Below, piece by piece: positions 7,333 through 14,039 of a stretch of 15,860 nt of DNA (positions are counted from its first letter, which is position 1; each line of letters starts with the position of its first letter). Origin of the DNA: Acidobacteriaceae bacterium (GTDB lineage: Bacteria > Acidobacteriota > Terriglobia > Terriglobales > Acidobacteriaceae). The notes under the pieces are model-generated. The model was not told the DNA's origin and made no database searches. It saw nothing but the letters and a program-made list of their open reading frames with translations. The position numbers were made by a program, and so were the translations under genes. The stretch lies in NCBI GenBank assembly GCA_030040395.1, contig JASHTU010000524.1, forward strand, positions 1 through 15,860, read 5' to 3'.

Positions 7333-8667
7333 ATGCTTTCTGTTCCCGTTCCCGTCCTTTCTCAAAATGACCGCGTCCGCCCGCGCACGGCGCTGGTGGC
7401 GAGCGCCGACCGCAGCTTCCGCCAAAACCTTTCCCAGACCCTCGCCGGTATGCGCTGGCAGGTGCGCGAAGCCGAGGGCGGCGCCCAAGCCTGGGCCGAG
7501 GCCGAGACCGCCTTGCCCGAAGCCATCATTGTTGACTCCTGGCTTCCTGACCTCGATTTGCATGAATTCCTGAAGGATTTTCGCCAGCGCTTTCCGCTCG
7601 TCGATCTGGTGGCGGCAGGCGGCTCGTCCCAGCTCGAAAGCCCCCGCGGCCCGCATCGCCAGGAATTGCTCTACGCCATGCGCCGCTGTCAGGATGCGGA
7701 CACGGTGGCCTGGAATGCAGCGCCGGACAGCTCGAATGTCGTCGGCGTCTCCACGGGGACAGCGCCTGAAAACGCGTCGGCAACTGCCGCACGCCTACCC
7801 GCGACCGTCCGGGAGATGGCCCCGGTGTTGGTGCGCACCACGGCGGCCGAAACCAAGACCATTCCTTTCCCCGTTCCTGCGCCGGAGCGGGTCACGGGCG
7901 CCACGGAACGGCTGCCGGAGCTGGTGGGCAACGCTCCTTGCATGATCGAGGTCAGCCGTCGCGTTCGCCTGGTTGCGCCGCGCCTGACCCCGGTGTTGAT
8001 CGAGGGGCCGACGGGTTCGGGCAAGGAACTGGTCGCCGAAGCCCTGCACCGGCTCTCGACAAGAAACCGTAAACCATTTATCGCCATCAACTGCGCGGCT
8101 ATTCCTGAAGCGTTGCTTGAAGCTGAGCTCTTTGGCCACACCCGCGGTGCGTTTACCGGCGCGGTGCAGGGCAGGATAGGCCGGATCGAAGCTGCCGACG
8201 GCGGAACGCTGTTCCTGGACGAAATCGGCGAACTGCCGCTCGGTCTGCAGTCAAAGCTGTTGCGTTTTGTCGAGTGCGGCGAGCTGCAACGCGTGGGCGA
8301 GAACGGAAGCGTGAAGGTGGACGTGCGCATTCTGGCTGCCACCCACCGGCCGCTGGCCCAACAGACGCAATCCGGAGCCTTCCGCTCCGATCTTTACTAC
8401 CGGCTGGCGGTGTTTCTCATCCGCACCCCTGCGCTCGCCGATCACGCCCAGGATTTGCCGCTGCTGGTGGAACACTTCCTCGAAAAGCTGGGCCGCGACA
8501 TGCCGGTCAAGCGTCTCGACGCGGGAGCCGTGGCCAAGCTGGCCGCGCATGACTGGCCGGGCAACGTTCGCGAGCTCGAACACGTTCTGGAGCGTGGCGT
8601 CATCCTGGCCGGCGACGAGCCGGTGCTGACCGCGAACGAGATCGACTTCGGGCTGGCCGTGAACTGA
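7333..8667 (+). CDS. sigma-54-dependent activator lacking the DNA-binding domain (FlgR/FleQ-like)
   Basis: The 444 residues comprise a degenerate receiver-like domain (about 17-118), a Thr/Pro/Ala-rich linker (about 120-195), and an AAA+ domain (about 196-430). The AAA+ core is intact: Walker A GPTGSGKE (225-232), sigma-54 contact loop GAFTGA (272-277), Walker B TLFLDEIGE (292-300), sensor/Arg region FRSDLYYRL (350-358) and WPGNVREL (408-415). In the receiver only D26 and D68 are recognisable; the conserved Thr/Ser and Lys positions are not. The protein stops about 15 residues after the AAA+ lid, where a Fis-type helix-turn-helix would normally follow, and none is encoded in the 47 bp before flgB. 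Helicobacter FlgR is a known flagellar activator of this form. AGGAGA (7321-7326) is the ribosome-binding site. A role in switching on flgB and downstream genes is inferred from position. Confidence 0.88.
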   Translation: MLSVPVPVLSQNDRVRPRTALVASADRSFRQNLSQTLAGMRWQVREAEGGAQAWAEAETALPEAIIVDSWLPDLDLHEFLKDFRQRFPLVDLVAAGGSSQLESPRGPHRQELLYAMRRCQDADTVAWNAAPDSSNVVGVSTGTAPENASATAARLPATVREMAPVLVRTTAAETKTIPFPVPAPERVTGATERLPELVGNAPCMIEVSRRVRLVAPRLTPVLIEGPTGSGKELVAEALHRLSTRNRKPFIAINCAAIPEALLEAELFGHTRGAFTGAVQGRIGRIEAADGGTLFLDEIGELPLGLQSKLLRFVECGELQRVGENGSVKVDVRILAATHRPLAQQTQSGAFRSDLYYRLAVFLIRTPALADHAQDLPLLVEHFLEKLGRDMPVKRLDAGAVAKLAAHDWPGNVRELEHVLERGVILAGDEPVLTANEIDFGLAVN

Positions 8668-8714
8668 GATTCGGCGTGCAGGAGACGCGGAATGGGCCGA
8701 GCAGGAGAATCACG

Positions 8715-9080
8715 ATGAGCGTGGAAATTGCAACCCGGATGAGCGACAAGATCGCCCGGTATCTTGATCTCGCCTCCGCTGAGACCAAGCTGACCGCGGC
8801 CAACATGGCCAATATCGATACGCCTGGCTACCAGGCCCTGGGGATGAACTTCGAGGCTGAGATGCGGGAAGCGATGGCGGACGTGGACCAGCAACGGGGG
8901 CCTTCGAAAGTGCGCGTTAAGGCCGTGGATGGCTTGATCGCGCGGCCTGACGGAAACGATGTTTCGATGGATCGCGAAAGCCTGAACATGGCCGAGGCGC
9001 AACTGAAGTTCAAGATCGGCGTGGCTCTGCTGCGCCAGGAGTATCAGCGGGTGATGGACGCCATCCACGCCGACAAGTGA
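8715..9080 (+). CDS. flgB: flagellar proximal rod protein FlgB
   Basis: This is a 121-residue rod subunit, placed at the base of the flagellar rod in the periplasm. The N-terminal rod motif ANMANIDTPGY (29-39) is the family signature, and the C-terminal amphipathic helix (about 95-121, AQLKFKIGVALLRQEYQRVMDAI) packs against it. The start ATG 8715 gives the normal FlgB opening and has AGGAGA at 8703-8708; an in-frame upstream start would overlap this ribosome-binding site. It is the first structural gene of the flagellar operon, 47 bp after the sigma-54 activator. The 138-bp gap to flgC holds a heptad-repeat element. Length is at the short end for FlgB. Confidence 0.93.
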   Translation: MSVEIATRMSDKIARYLDLASAETKLTAANMANIDTPGYQALGMNFEAEMREAMADVDQQRGPSKVRVKAVDGLIARPDGNDVSMDRESLNMAEAQLKFKIGVALLRQEYQRVMDAIHADK

Positions 9081-9091
9081 GGAAAGGCGGT

Positions 9092-9204
9092 TTCTAGCTT
9101 CTAGCTCTTCCAGGGGTGATTGGGAGGTTGATTTTCTGACCATGGCTTTCTGAGCGTGGCCGAGCTGGAAGCCAAAACTAGAAGCTAGGAGCTAGAAGCT
9201 GAAA
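9092..9204. repeat. heptad inverted-repeat element, copy 2 (between flgB and flgC)
   Basis: The left arm is TTCTAGC twice (9092-9105). The spacer ends in GCCAAA (9171-9176). The right arm has four 7-nt units from 9177: ACTAGAA, GCTAGGA, GCTAGAA, GCTGAAA. CTAGCTTCTAG on the left pairs perfectly with CTAGAAGCTAG on the right, so a transcript could fold the roughly 70-nt spacer into a stem-loop. The right arm runs directly into the flgC ribosome-binding site (AAAGGAG, 9202-9208). Confidence 0.8.
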
Positions 9205-9218
9205 GGAGAGTCGCTGCG

Positions 9219-9719
9219 ATGAATCTGTTTGGAATGATGGAGACCTCGGGCAGCGCCATGCAGGCCGAACGGATGCGCGCTGAGGTGGTGGCGGCTAACA
9301 TGGCCAACGCCGAGACCACGCGTACGGCCTCGGGAGGACCTTATCGCCGCCAGGAGGTGGTTTTCGCCGCCAATCGGGGCGATCCGGGTTTTCTCGATTC
9401 GCTGACCTCGGCTTCGGGCGGCGCGGCGGTGAATGCGCCCCCGGCGGCGGAATTGCCTGCTCTGAGTCTGCCCAACTCCGGGGTTGCGCCGGGCGTGCGC
9501 ATCGCCGAAGTCGTTCAGGACCCAAGCCCGCCGCTCCAGCGCTATGATCCGGGCCATCCCGACGCCGGGCCCGACGGGTATGTGGCCTATCCCGACATTA
9601 ACCCGCTCACAGAGATGGTGGACCTGATGGGGGCGACGCGTGCCTACGGCCTCAACGGGTCCGCCGTGCAGGCGGAGAAGGGCATGATCTCGGTGGCGCT
9701 TGAAATCGCCAAGTCGTAG
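9219..9719 (+). CDS. flgC: flagellar proximal rod protein FlgC
   Basis: This is a 166-residue rod subunit that assembles with FlgB above the MS ring. The N-terminal rod helix includes AANMANAETTR (25-35) and the GPYRRQ block (40-45); the C-terminal part has the conserved NPLTEMVDLMGATRAYGLN segment. The middle (about 55-95) contains an Ala/Pro-rich insertion that makes it longer than the usual 135-150 residues. The ATG at 9219 has AAAGGAG ten bases upstream. The gene's last 15 bases, including the stop, are repeated twice more just downstream. It is separated from fliE by 73 bp. The family assignment is secure. Confidence 0.93.
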   Translation: MNLFGMMETSGSAMQAERMRAEVVAANMANAETTRTASGGPYRRQEVVFAANRGDPGFLDSLTSASGGAAVNAPPAAELPALSLPNSGVAPGVRIAEVVQDPSPPLQRYDPGHPDAGPDGYVAYPDINPLTEMVDLMGATRAYGLNGSAVQAEKGMISVALEIAKS

Positions 9720-9755
9720 TTTTATCGCCAAGTTATAGCCATCGCCAAGTCGTAG
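9705..9755. repeat. three copies of a 15-mer spanning the flgC stop
   Basis: ATCGCCAAGTCGTAG occurs at 9705-9719 as the last codons and stop of flgC, again as ATCGCCAAGTTATAG at 9724-9738, and once more in the original form at 9741-9755. Copies 1 and 3 are identical; copy 2 differs at two bases. Start-to-start spacing is 19 and 17 bp, so the repeat is not a simple slippage ladder. Confidence 0.8.
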
Positions 9756-9792
9756 CCGCCTGGAAACGCGGCCGCGCGAGACAGGAGAAGCA

Positions 9793-10137
9793 ATGGCAAG
9801 CGCATTGAGTGCATTGAACGCCGCCGCGGCGGTGCTGCCGGGTCTGGCCGGGGGGGCGCGAACGCCGGCCCTAGCCCCGGATTTTCTTTCCGGCGCAACG
9901 GGATCGGCTTCCTCACCCGCTCCGTTCGCGGACCTGCTTACCGACTCCATTGGCCAGGTGAACAAGCTCGAGAGTCAGGCGCACGCCGCGGTGGATGGCC
10001 TCATGACCGGCTCGGGCGTCGATGTGCACCAGGCGATGATCGCCACGGAGAAGGCGGACATGGCCTTCGAGCTGGCCCTGGCGGTGCGCAACAAAGCCGT
10101 GCAGGCTTACCAGCAGGTGATTGGGATGCAGTTCTAA
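9793..10137 (+). CDS. fliE: flagellar hook-basal body protein FliE
   Basis: The 114-residue adaptor sits between the MS ring and the rod. The C-terminal half is diagnostic: a coiled segment (about 50-72) followed by VHQAMIATEKADMAFEL and the conserved end VRNKAVQAYQQVIGMQF. The N-terminus is Ala/Gly/Pro-rich and variable, as is usual for FliE. AGGAG at 9783-9787 precedes the ATG. A run of seven G residues (9850-9856) lies in the codons for about residues 20-22. It follows flgC after 73 bp, and is separated from fliF by 199 bp that contain a heptad-repeat element. Confidence 0.92.
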   Translation: MASALSALNAAAAVLPGLAGGARTPALAPDFLSGATGSASSPAPFADLLTDSIGQVNKLESQAHAAVDGLMTGSGVDVHQAMIATEKADMAFELALAVRNKAVQAYQQVIGMQF

Positions 10138-10145
10138 GTACAAGC

Positions 10146-10329
10146 TTTCGGCTGCTAGCTCCTAGCTTCTGGCTGGTTTTTACGAGGCCGGGTTTGGTGG
10201 CCGAGCAAAGGGGAAAAAGCGGCGAGCCGGCACGAGTTGAGGTCCACCGTGCAAGAGCAATCGATAACTGAGCACCATCGGCCAAAGGCTAGGAGCTAGA
10301 AGTTAGAAGCTAGGGGCTAGGAGCTGGCA
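10146..10329. repeat. heptad inverted-repeat element, copy 3 (between fliE and fliF)
   Basis: The left arm has four units from 10146: TTTCGGC, TGCTAGC, TCCTAGC, TTCTGGC. The spacer of about 114 nt ends in GCCAAA (10281-10286). The right arm has six units from 10288: GCTAGGA, GCTAGAA, GTTAGAA, GCTAGGG, GCTAGGA, GCTGGCA. CTAGCTCCTAG on the left matches CTAGGAGCTAG on the right as a perfect inverted repeat. The last right-arm units supply the AGGAG (10319-10323) and AGGA (10329-10332) close to the fliF start. This is the longest copy. Confidence 0.8.
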
Positions 10330-10336
10330 GGAAACC

Positions 10337-11980
10337 ATGGCCACCGGAACACAGTTGGAAAAAAGCGCGCCGACCCTCCGGCCCGGACAGCCGCAACTGA
10401 CCGACCGGCTGGCGGCGCTTTGGGGCATGGGCAAGGTGCGTTGGGCCGAGATGCCGGCGGCGCAGCGCGGCTGGACGGCGGCCGCGGCGCTGATGCTGGC
10501 GGCGCTGATGGGGTTGTTGTTTTGGTGCGGGATGCGCACCGACTGGCGCACGCTCTATGTCAATCTCGATCCCGACGACGCCCGCCAGACCGGCCAGATT
10601 CTCACCCAGGCGCAGATTCCCTTCGACGTGACCGCCGATGGAACCGGCATCCGGGTTCCGGCCCAATATTTGGATAAGGCGCGGCTGGCCACGGCAGCCA
10701 AGGGCGGCGTGAAGAGCGGAAGGCTCGGATTTGAGATCTTCGACAAGCCCAACTGGGTGGGCTCGGAGTTCGACGAGCAGGTGAACTATCAGCGCGCCCT
10801 CGAAGGCGAGCTCGAACACACCGTGGACACGCTGGCCGATGTGGAGTCGGCGCGCGTCCACCTGGTAATGCCCCACGACTCGTTGTTTCGCGAGCAGGAA
10901 CGGCCAGCCAAGGCCTCGGTGGTGATCCTGCTGCGCCATCGCTCGCTGGCCGACGGCGAGGCCGACGCCATCCGCAACCTGGTGGCTTCGGCGGTGGACG
11001 GGCTGACGCCGGACCACGTGGTGCTGGTGGACGCGGCGGGACACATGCCCTTGGGACCGAAGACGGCCGAAGCCCTGCAACTGGGCGCCGAGCAGGTTCT
11101 CGAAGAGAAGTTGGTCTCCACACTGGAGCCGGTAACCGGCGCGGGGAACGTGCGCGCCTCGGTGACGCTGGACTACGACGACCAGGCCAGCGACATCACC
11201 CAGGAAACCTACGATCCCAACCAGACGGTCACGCTGTCCATGCAGCGTTCCGAACAGACTACCGGCCCGCAGGCGGTGGCGGCCGGGGTTCCCGGCACGG
11301 CATCCAACGCGCCCAATTCCCAGGCCGCGCCCGTGTACCCACATGAGACCACGCCACCCGAAAGCGCCAAGACCGAATCGAGCACCTACGGCGCATCGAA
11401 GACGATCAAGCATTTGTTCGAAAATCCGGGCCGGATTCGGCGGATGACGGCGGCGATTGTGGTGAACGACCGCTTGATGCGGCCGGCGGCTAAGGGCTCG
11501 CCGGCAGTCTGGCAGGCGCGTCCGGCGGAAGAGCTGCGCAACCTCACCGCCCTGGCCCAGGCGGCGGCGGGCTTCGATCCGTCGCGCGGCGATGTGTTGA
11601 CGGTCGAGGACATTGCCTTCGAGGACAATCGCAACCTCGAGCCGGCTCCGCCGTATCAACGATTGTTGACCGATGCGGAGGATTCGCCCGAGCTTCTGAA
11701 GTATGCGGCGCTGCTGTTGGGGCTGCTCTTGGTGGTGATCCTCGGCGTGCGTCCGGCGCTGCGCCGCGCCGGGTCGGCGACTTTGGCTCGCGCCCCCGGC
11801 AAGGGCGGCAGGGAACTGCCGGCGGTTGCCAGTCCGCCTCCCTTGGCGGCTGCCGGGCCGCCGGAAGTGGACTCGGAACGGGCCCGGAACCAGGAGATTT
11901 ACGAGCAGGTGACGGCGCACCTCAAGCGGGAGCCCACGCAGAGTTCGCGCCTGCTGCAAAGCTGGATTCACTCCGACTAA
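10337..11980 (+). CDS. fliF: flagellar MS-ring protein FliF
   Basis: This 547-residue protein builds the inner-membrane MS ring. A first transmembrane helix (about 46-66) is followed by the ring-building domains, beginning TLYVNLDPDDARQTGQIL (72-89) and including the RLGFEIFDKPNW segment (129-140). That segment is typical of the YscJ/FliF family. A low-complexity region (about 305-350) precedes the beta-collar continuation, then a second transmembrane helix (about 452-472). The cytoplasmic C-terminus ends in a helix (about 515-547, IYEQVTAHLKREP..LLQSWI) that matches the FliG-binding tail. Length is normal. The ATG at 10337 has AGGA five bases upstream. A 119-bp gap with a short degenerate repeat separates it from fliG. 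Confidence 0.95.
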   Translation: MATGTQLEKSAPTLRPGQPQLTDRLAALWGMGKVRWAEMPAAQRGWTAAAALMLAALMGLLFWCGMRTDWRTLYVNLDPDDARQTGQILTQAQIPFDVTADGTGIRVPAQYLDKARLATAAKGGVKSGRLGFEIFDKPNWVGSEFDEQVNYQRALEGELEHTVDTLADVESARVHLVMPHDSLFREQERPAKASVVILLRHRSLADGEADAIRNLVASAVDGLTPDHVVLVDAAGHMPLGPKTAEALQLGAEQVLEEKLVSTLEPVTGAGNVRASVTLDYDDQASDITQETYDPNQTVTLSMQRSEQTTGPQAVAAGVPGTASNAPNSQAAPVYPHETTPPESAKTESSTYGASKTIKHLFENPGRIRRMTAAIVVNDRLMRPAAKGSPAVWQARPAEELRNLTALAQAAAGFDPSRGDVLTVEDIAFEDNRNLEPAPPYQRLLTDAEDSPELLKYAALLLGLLLVVILGVRPALRRAGSATLARAPGKGGRELPAVASPPPLAAAGPPEVDSERARNQEIYEQVTAHLKREPTQSSRLLQSWIHSD

Positions 11981-12017
11981 GGAGTTCGCCGCGCGGAGAC
12001 CGCCGGCAGTCGGCAGA

Positions 12018-12078
12018 GGGAAAACACGGGCGATTCGCAGGCCGGAAAACGCGGGCTGCCGGAAGCGGGAAACCGGGG
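12018..12078. repeat. degenerate direct repeat in the fliF-fliG gap
   Basis: Three related 13-mers, GGGAAAACACGGG (12018-12030), CGGAAAACGCGGG (12043-12055) and CGGGAAACCGGGG (12066-12078), are spaced 25 and 23 bp apart. The gap contains no reading frame I would trust. The repeat is imperfect and may be a decayed tandem duplication. Confidence 0.5.
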
Positions 12079-12099
12079 ATTTGAGGAACAAAGACACCG

Positions 12100-13185
12100 G
12101 TGGTCCAGAGACAGGGAAAGGAAGAAGGAGCCTTGGCAGAGCAGGGAATCGAGACCGAGACGCCACGGCGGCGCCAAACGCCGAACCTGTCCGGGGTGCG
12201 CAAGGCGGCCGTACTGCTGCTGGCCGTAGGCGAGGATCTGGCCAAGGGGATCCTGCGCGCGCTGCCCGAGGCCGACGTTCAGCGGCTCACCGAAGAGCTG
12301 GCCGACCTGCGGGGTATTACGCCGGAGCTTTCGGCGGAGGTCATCGAAGAGTTCTGGGAACTGCTCGAGACCCAGAATTTCATGGTTCACGGCGGGCTGG
12401 ATTATGCCAGCCGGCTGCTTGTCGACACCTTCGGGAAGCAGCGCGCCGACGACCTGCTGATGCTGGTGCGGCGTTCGCAGGAGGCGGCGCAGGGCAACCT
12501 GGCCAAGCTGCAACGCACCGATCCGCAACAGTTGGGCAAGTTGCTCGACTCCGAACATCCGCAGACCATTGCCCTGGTGCTGGCCCACCTGGACCCGCTG
12601 CGGGCGTCGCATGTGCTCGAAAACCTGAGCGAGGAGCACAGGGTGGTTTCGATTCAGCGGCTGGCGGAGATGCGCCAGTTTTCGCCGGAGATGGCGCAGA
12701 AGGTTGCCCATATTCTGCACCGGCGTTTGGAAAGCATGGGCGACACGGCGCGCAAAAGCTATTCGGGGTTCAAGGCGGTGGCCGATCTGCTCAACCGGCT
12801 CAACGCCGAAGAAGCGAAGAAAATTCTCGAGACCATCGAGGAGGCGCAACCGGAGCTGGCCCTCAGCATCCGCAATTTGATGTTCACATTCGAAGACCTG
12901 ATTACGGTGCCGCCGGCCACCATACGGGAGATTGTTTCGGGAGTCGATAAACGGCAATTGGCGCTGGCCTTGCGCGGTGCCAACGACGAGTTGCGCGCGC
13001 AGATCTTCAAGGCCATGAGTTCGCGAGCCGTGGAGATGTTGAAAGAAGACATGGAAGTGCTGGGCCCGGTGCGTTCGCGGGAAGTGGCGCAGGCTCAGCA
13101 GGAGATTTTGAACCTTGCCCGCCGGCTGGAGGCCGAAGGGAAGGTCATTCTCAAGCTCGAAAGCGGAGACGAGATGCTGGCTTGA
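12100..13185 (+). CDS. fliG: flagellar motor switch protein FliG
   Basis: This C-ring protein binds FliF and transmits MotA/B torque. With the GTG at 12100 it has 361 residues. An N-terminal FliF-binding domain (LSGVRKAAVLLLAVG, 30-44) is followed by the middle domain with the EHPQT motif (152-156), which contacts FliM. A second family block, IRNLMFTFEDL (257-267), precedes the C-terminal domain with the charged torque helix (LRGANDELRAQIFKAMSSRA, 291-310). Start choice is open: an in-frame TTG at 12133 would shorten it by 11 residues. GTG is kept because GAGGAA precedes it in the same 11-base context (GATTTGAGGAA) seen before fliH. The stop is followed by a 107-bp gap. Confidence 0.94.
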   Translation: MVQRQGKEEGALAEQGIETETPRRRQTPNLSGVRKAAVLLLAVGEDLAKGILRALPEADVQRLTEELADLRGITPELSAEVIEEFWELLETQNFMVHGGLDYASRLLVDTFGKQRADDLLMLVRRSQEAAQGNLAKLQRTDPQQLGKLLDSEHPQTIALVLAHLDPLRASHVLENLSEEHRVVSIQRLAEMRQFSPEMAQKVAHILHRRLESMGDTARKSYSGFKAVADLLNRLNAEEAKKILETIEEAQPELALSIRNLMFTFEDLITVPPATIREIVSGVDKRQLALALRGANDELRAQIFKAMSSRAVEMLKEDMEVLGPVRSREVAQAQQEILNLARRLEAEGKVILKLESGDEMLA

Positions 13186-13292
13186 GAAAACCAGGGCTGG
13201 CGGGAACGCCGAGCCCGAACCGCACGATTCGACGCACGTGGCCCGAAGCGTAGGGCTCGAAGCGCAAGGTTTGATTTGAGGAAGGAACGGCG

Positions 13293-14039
13293 TTGCAGCA
13301 GGCAATGGCAAGAGAGGAAGACGGGGCTTTCCGGATTGAGCTCTTCGAGTATCCGGAGAGCCCCGGCGCGCTGTTTGTGCCAGCCTGGAACGATGAGGAG
13401 GAAGACGGCGAAGCCGAATCCGGCGCCCGCGAGAGATCAGCGCGCGACAAAGGCGCCGAATCCGCCGCACAGTCGGATTTGGACCGGCGTCTGGTCGAGG
13501 AGACCCGCCGCTCTTTCGAAGCTGGCCGGCTCCGCGGCGTCGAGCAAGGCCGGCAGGCGGAACGGGAGGCGCAGGCCGCGGCGCACCAGGAAGCCGAAGA
13601 ACGCCGGGCCCAGCAGACTGCTGGGTTGATCGAGCATTTTGCCGCCGAGCGCGACCGTTACCTGCACGCAGTCGAGCAGGAAGTCGTGAAGCTGGCGCTG
13701 GCGGTGGCGGCGCGCATTCTACGCCGCGAAGCGCAGATGGACCCGCTGCTCTTAACCGGAGCAGTGCGGGTGGCTCTGGGGCAGCTTTCCGGATCGACCG
13801 AAGTACGGCTGCGGACGCCCGCGGCGGAGTTTGACATGTGGAAGGAGGCCGTGACGCTGGTGCCGAATTTGAACCTGAAAACGCTGGTGGTGGCGGATGA
13901 AGGATTGCGATTGGGCGACTGCGTCATCGAGACCAAGCTGGGCTCGGTGGATTTGGGCATCCGCGCGCAACTCGCCGAGATCGAGCGTGGGTTTTTCGAC
14001 CGTGCCGGCGGGGCCGCGCTCGCGGAGGCCCATCCGTGA
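13293..14039 (+). CDS. fliH: flagellar export ATPase regulator FliH
   Basis: The 248-residue protein is the stator/regulator of the export ATPase. Its N-terminus is acidic and variable with a Trp at 32, which in FliH anchors to the export gate or C-ring. A helical section carries glycine-repeat spacing G78-x3-G82-x3-G86, a FliH hallmark. The C-terminal HrpE/YscL-type domain (about 115-235) includes LAVAARILRRE and the conserved end GDCVIETKLGSVDLGIRAQL (208-227). The TTG start has AGGAAGGAA at a good distance; an ATG four codons on (13305) has a weaker site. The stop overlaps the fliI start by 4 bp (GTGA). Confidence 0.9.
   Translation: MQQAMAREEDGAFRIELFEYPESPGALFVPAWNDEEEDGEAESGARERSARDKGAESAAQSDLDRRLVEETRRSFEAGRLRGVEQGRQAEREAQAAAHQEAEERRAQQTAGLIEHFAAERDRYLHAVEQEVVKLALAVAARILRREAQMDPLLLTGAVRVALGQLSGSTEVRLRTPAAEFDMWKEAVTLVPNLNLKTLVVADEGLRLGDCVIETKLGSVDLGIRAQLAEIERGFFDRAGGAALAEAHP

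Noticed and set aside
8668..8714. Separate sigma-54 promoter directly before flgB
   Set aside because: No GG-N10-GC pattern of the right kind is present in these 47 bp; flgB is more likely read from upstream.
10310..12166. 618-codon open frame antisense to fliF
   Set aside because: It mirrors fliF codon structure in high-GC DNA, has His/Arg/Gly-rich composition with no domain, and would run through the heptad element.
11977..13470. 497-codon open frame antisense to fliG
   Set aside because: It is a shadow frame of a well-supported gene; its repetitive PRFPA-like text comes from the degenerate repeat in the fliF-fliG gap.
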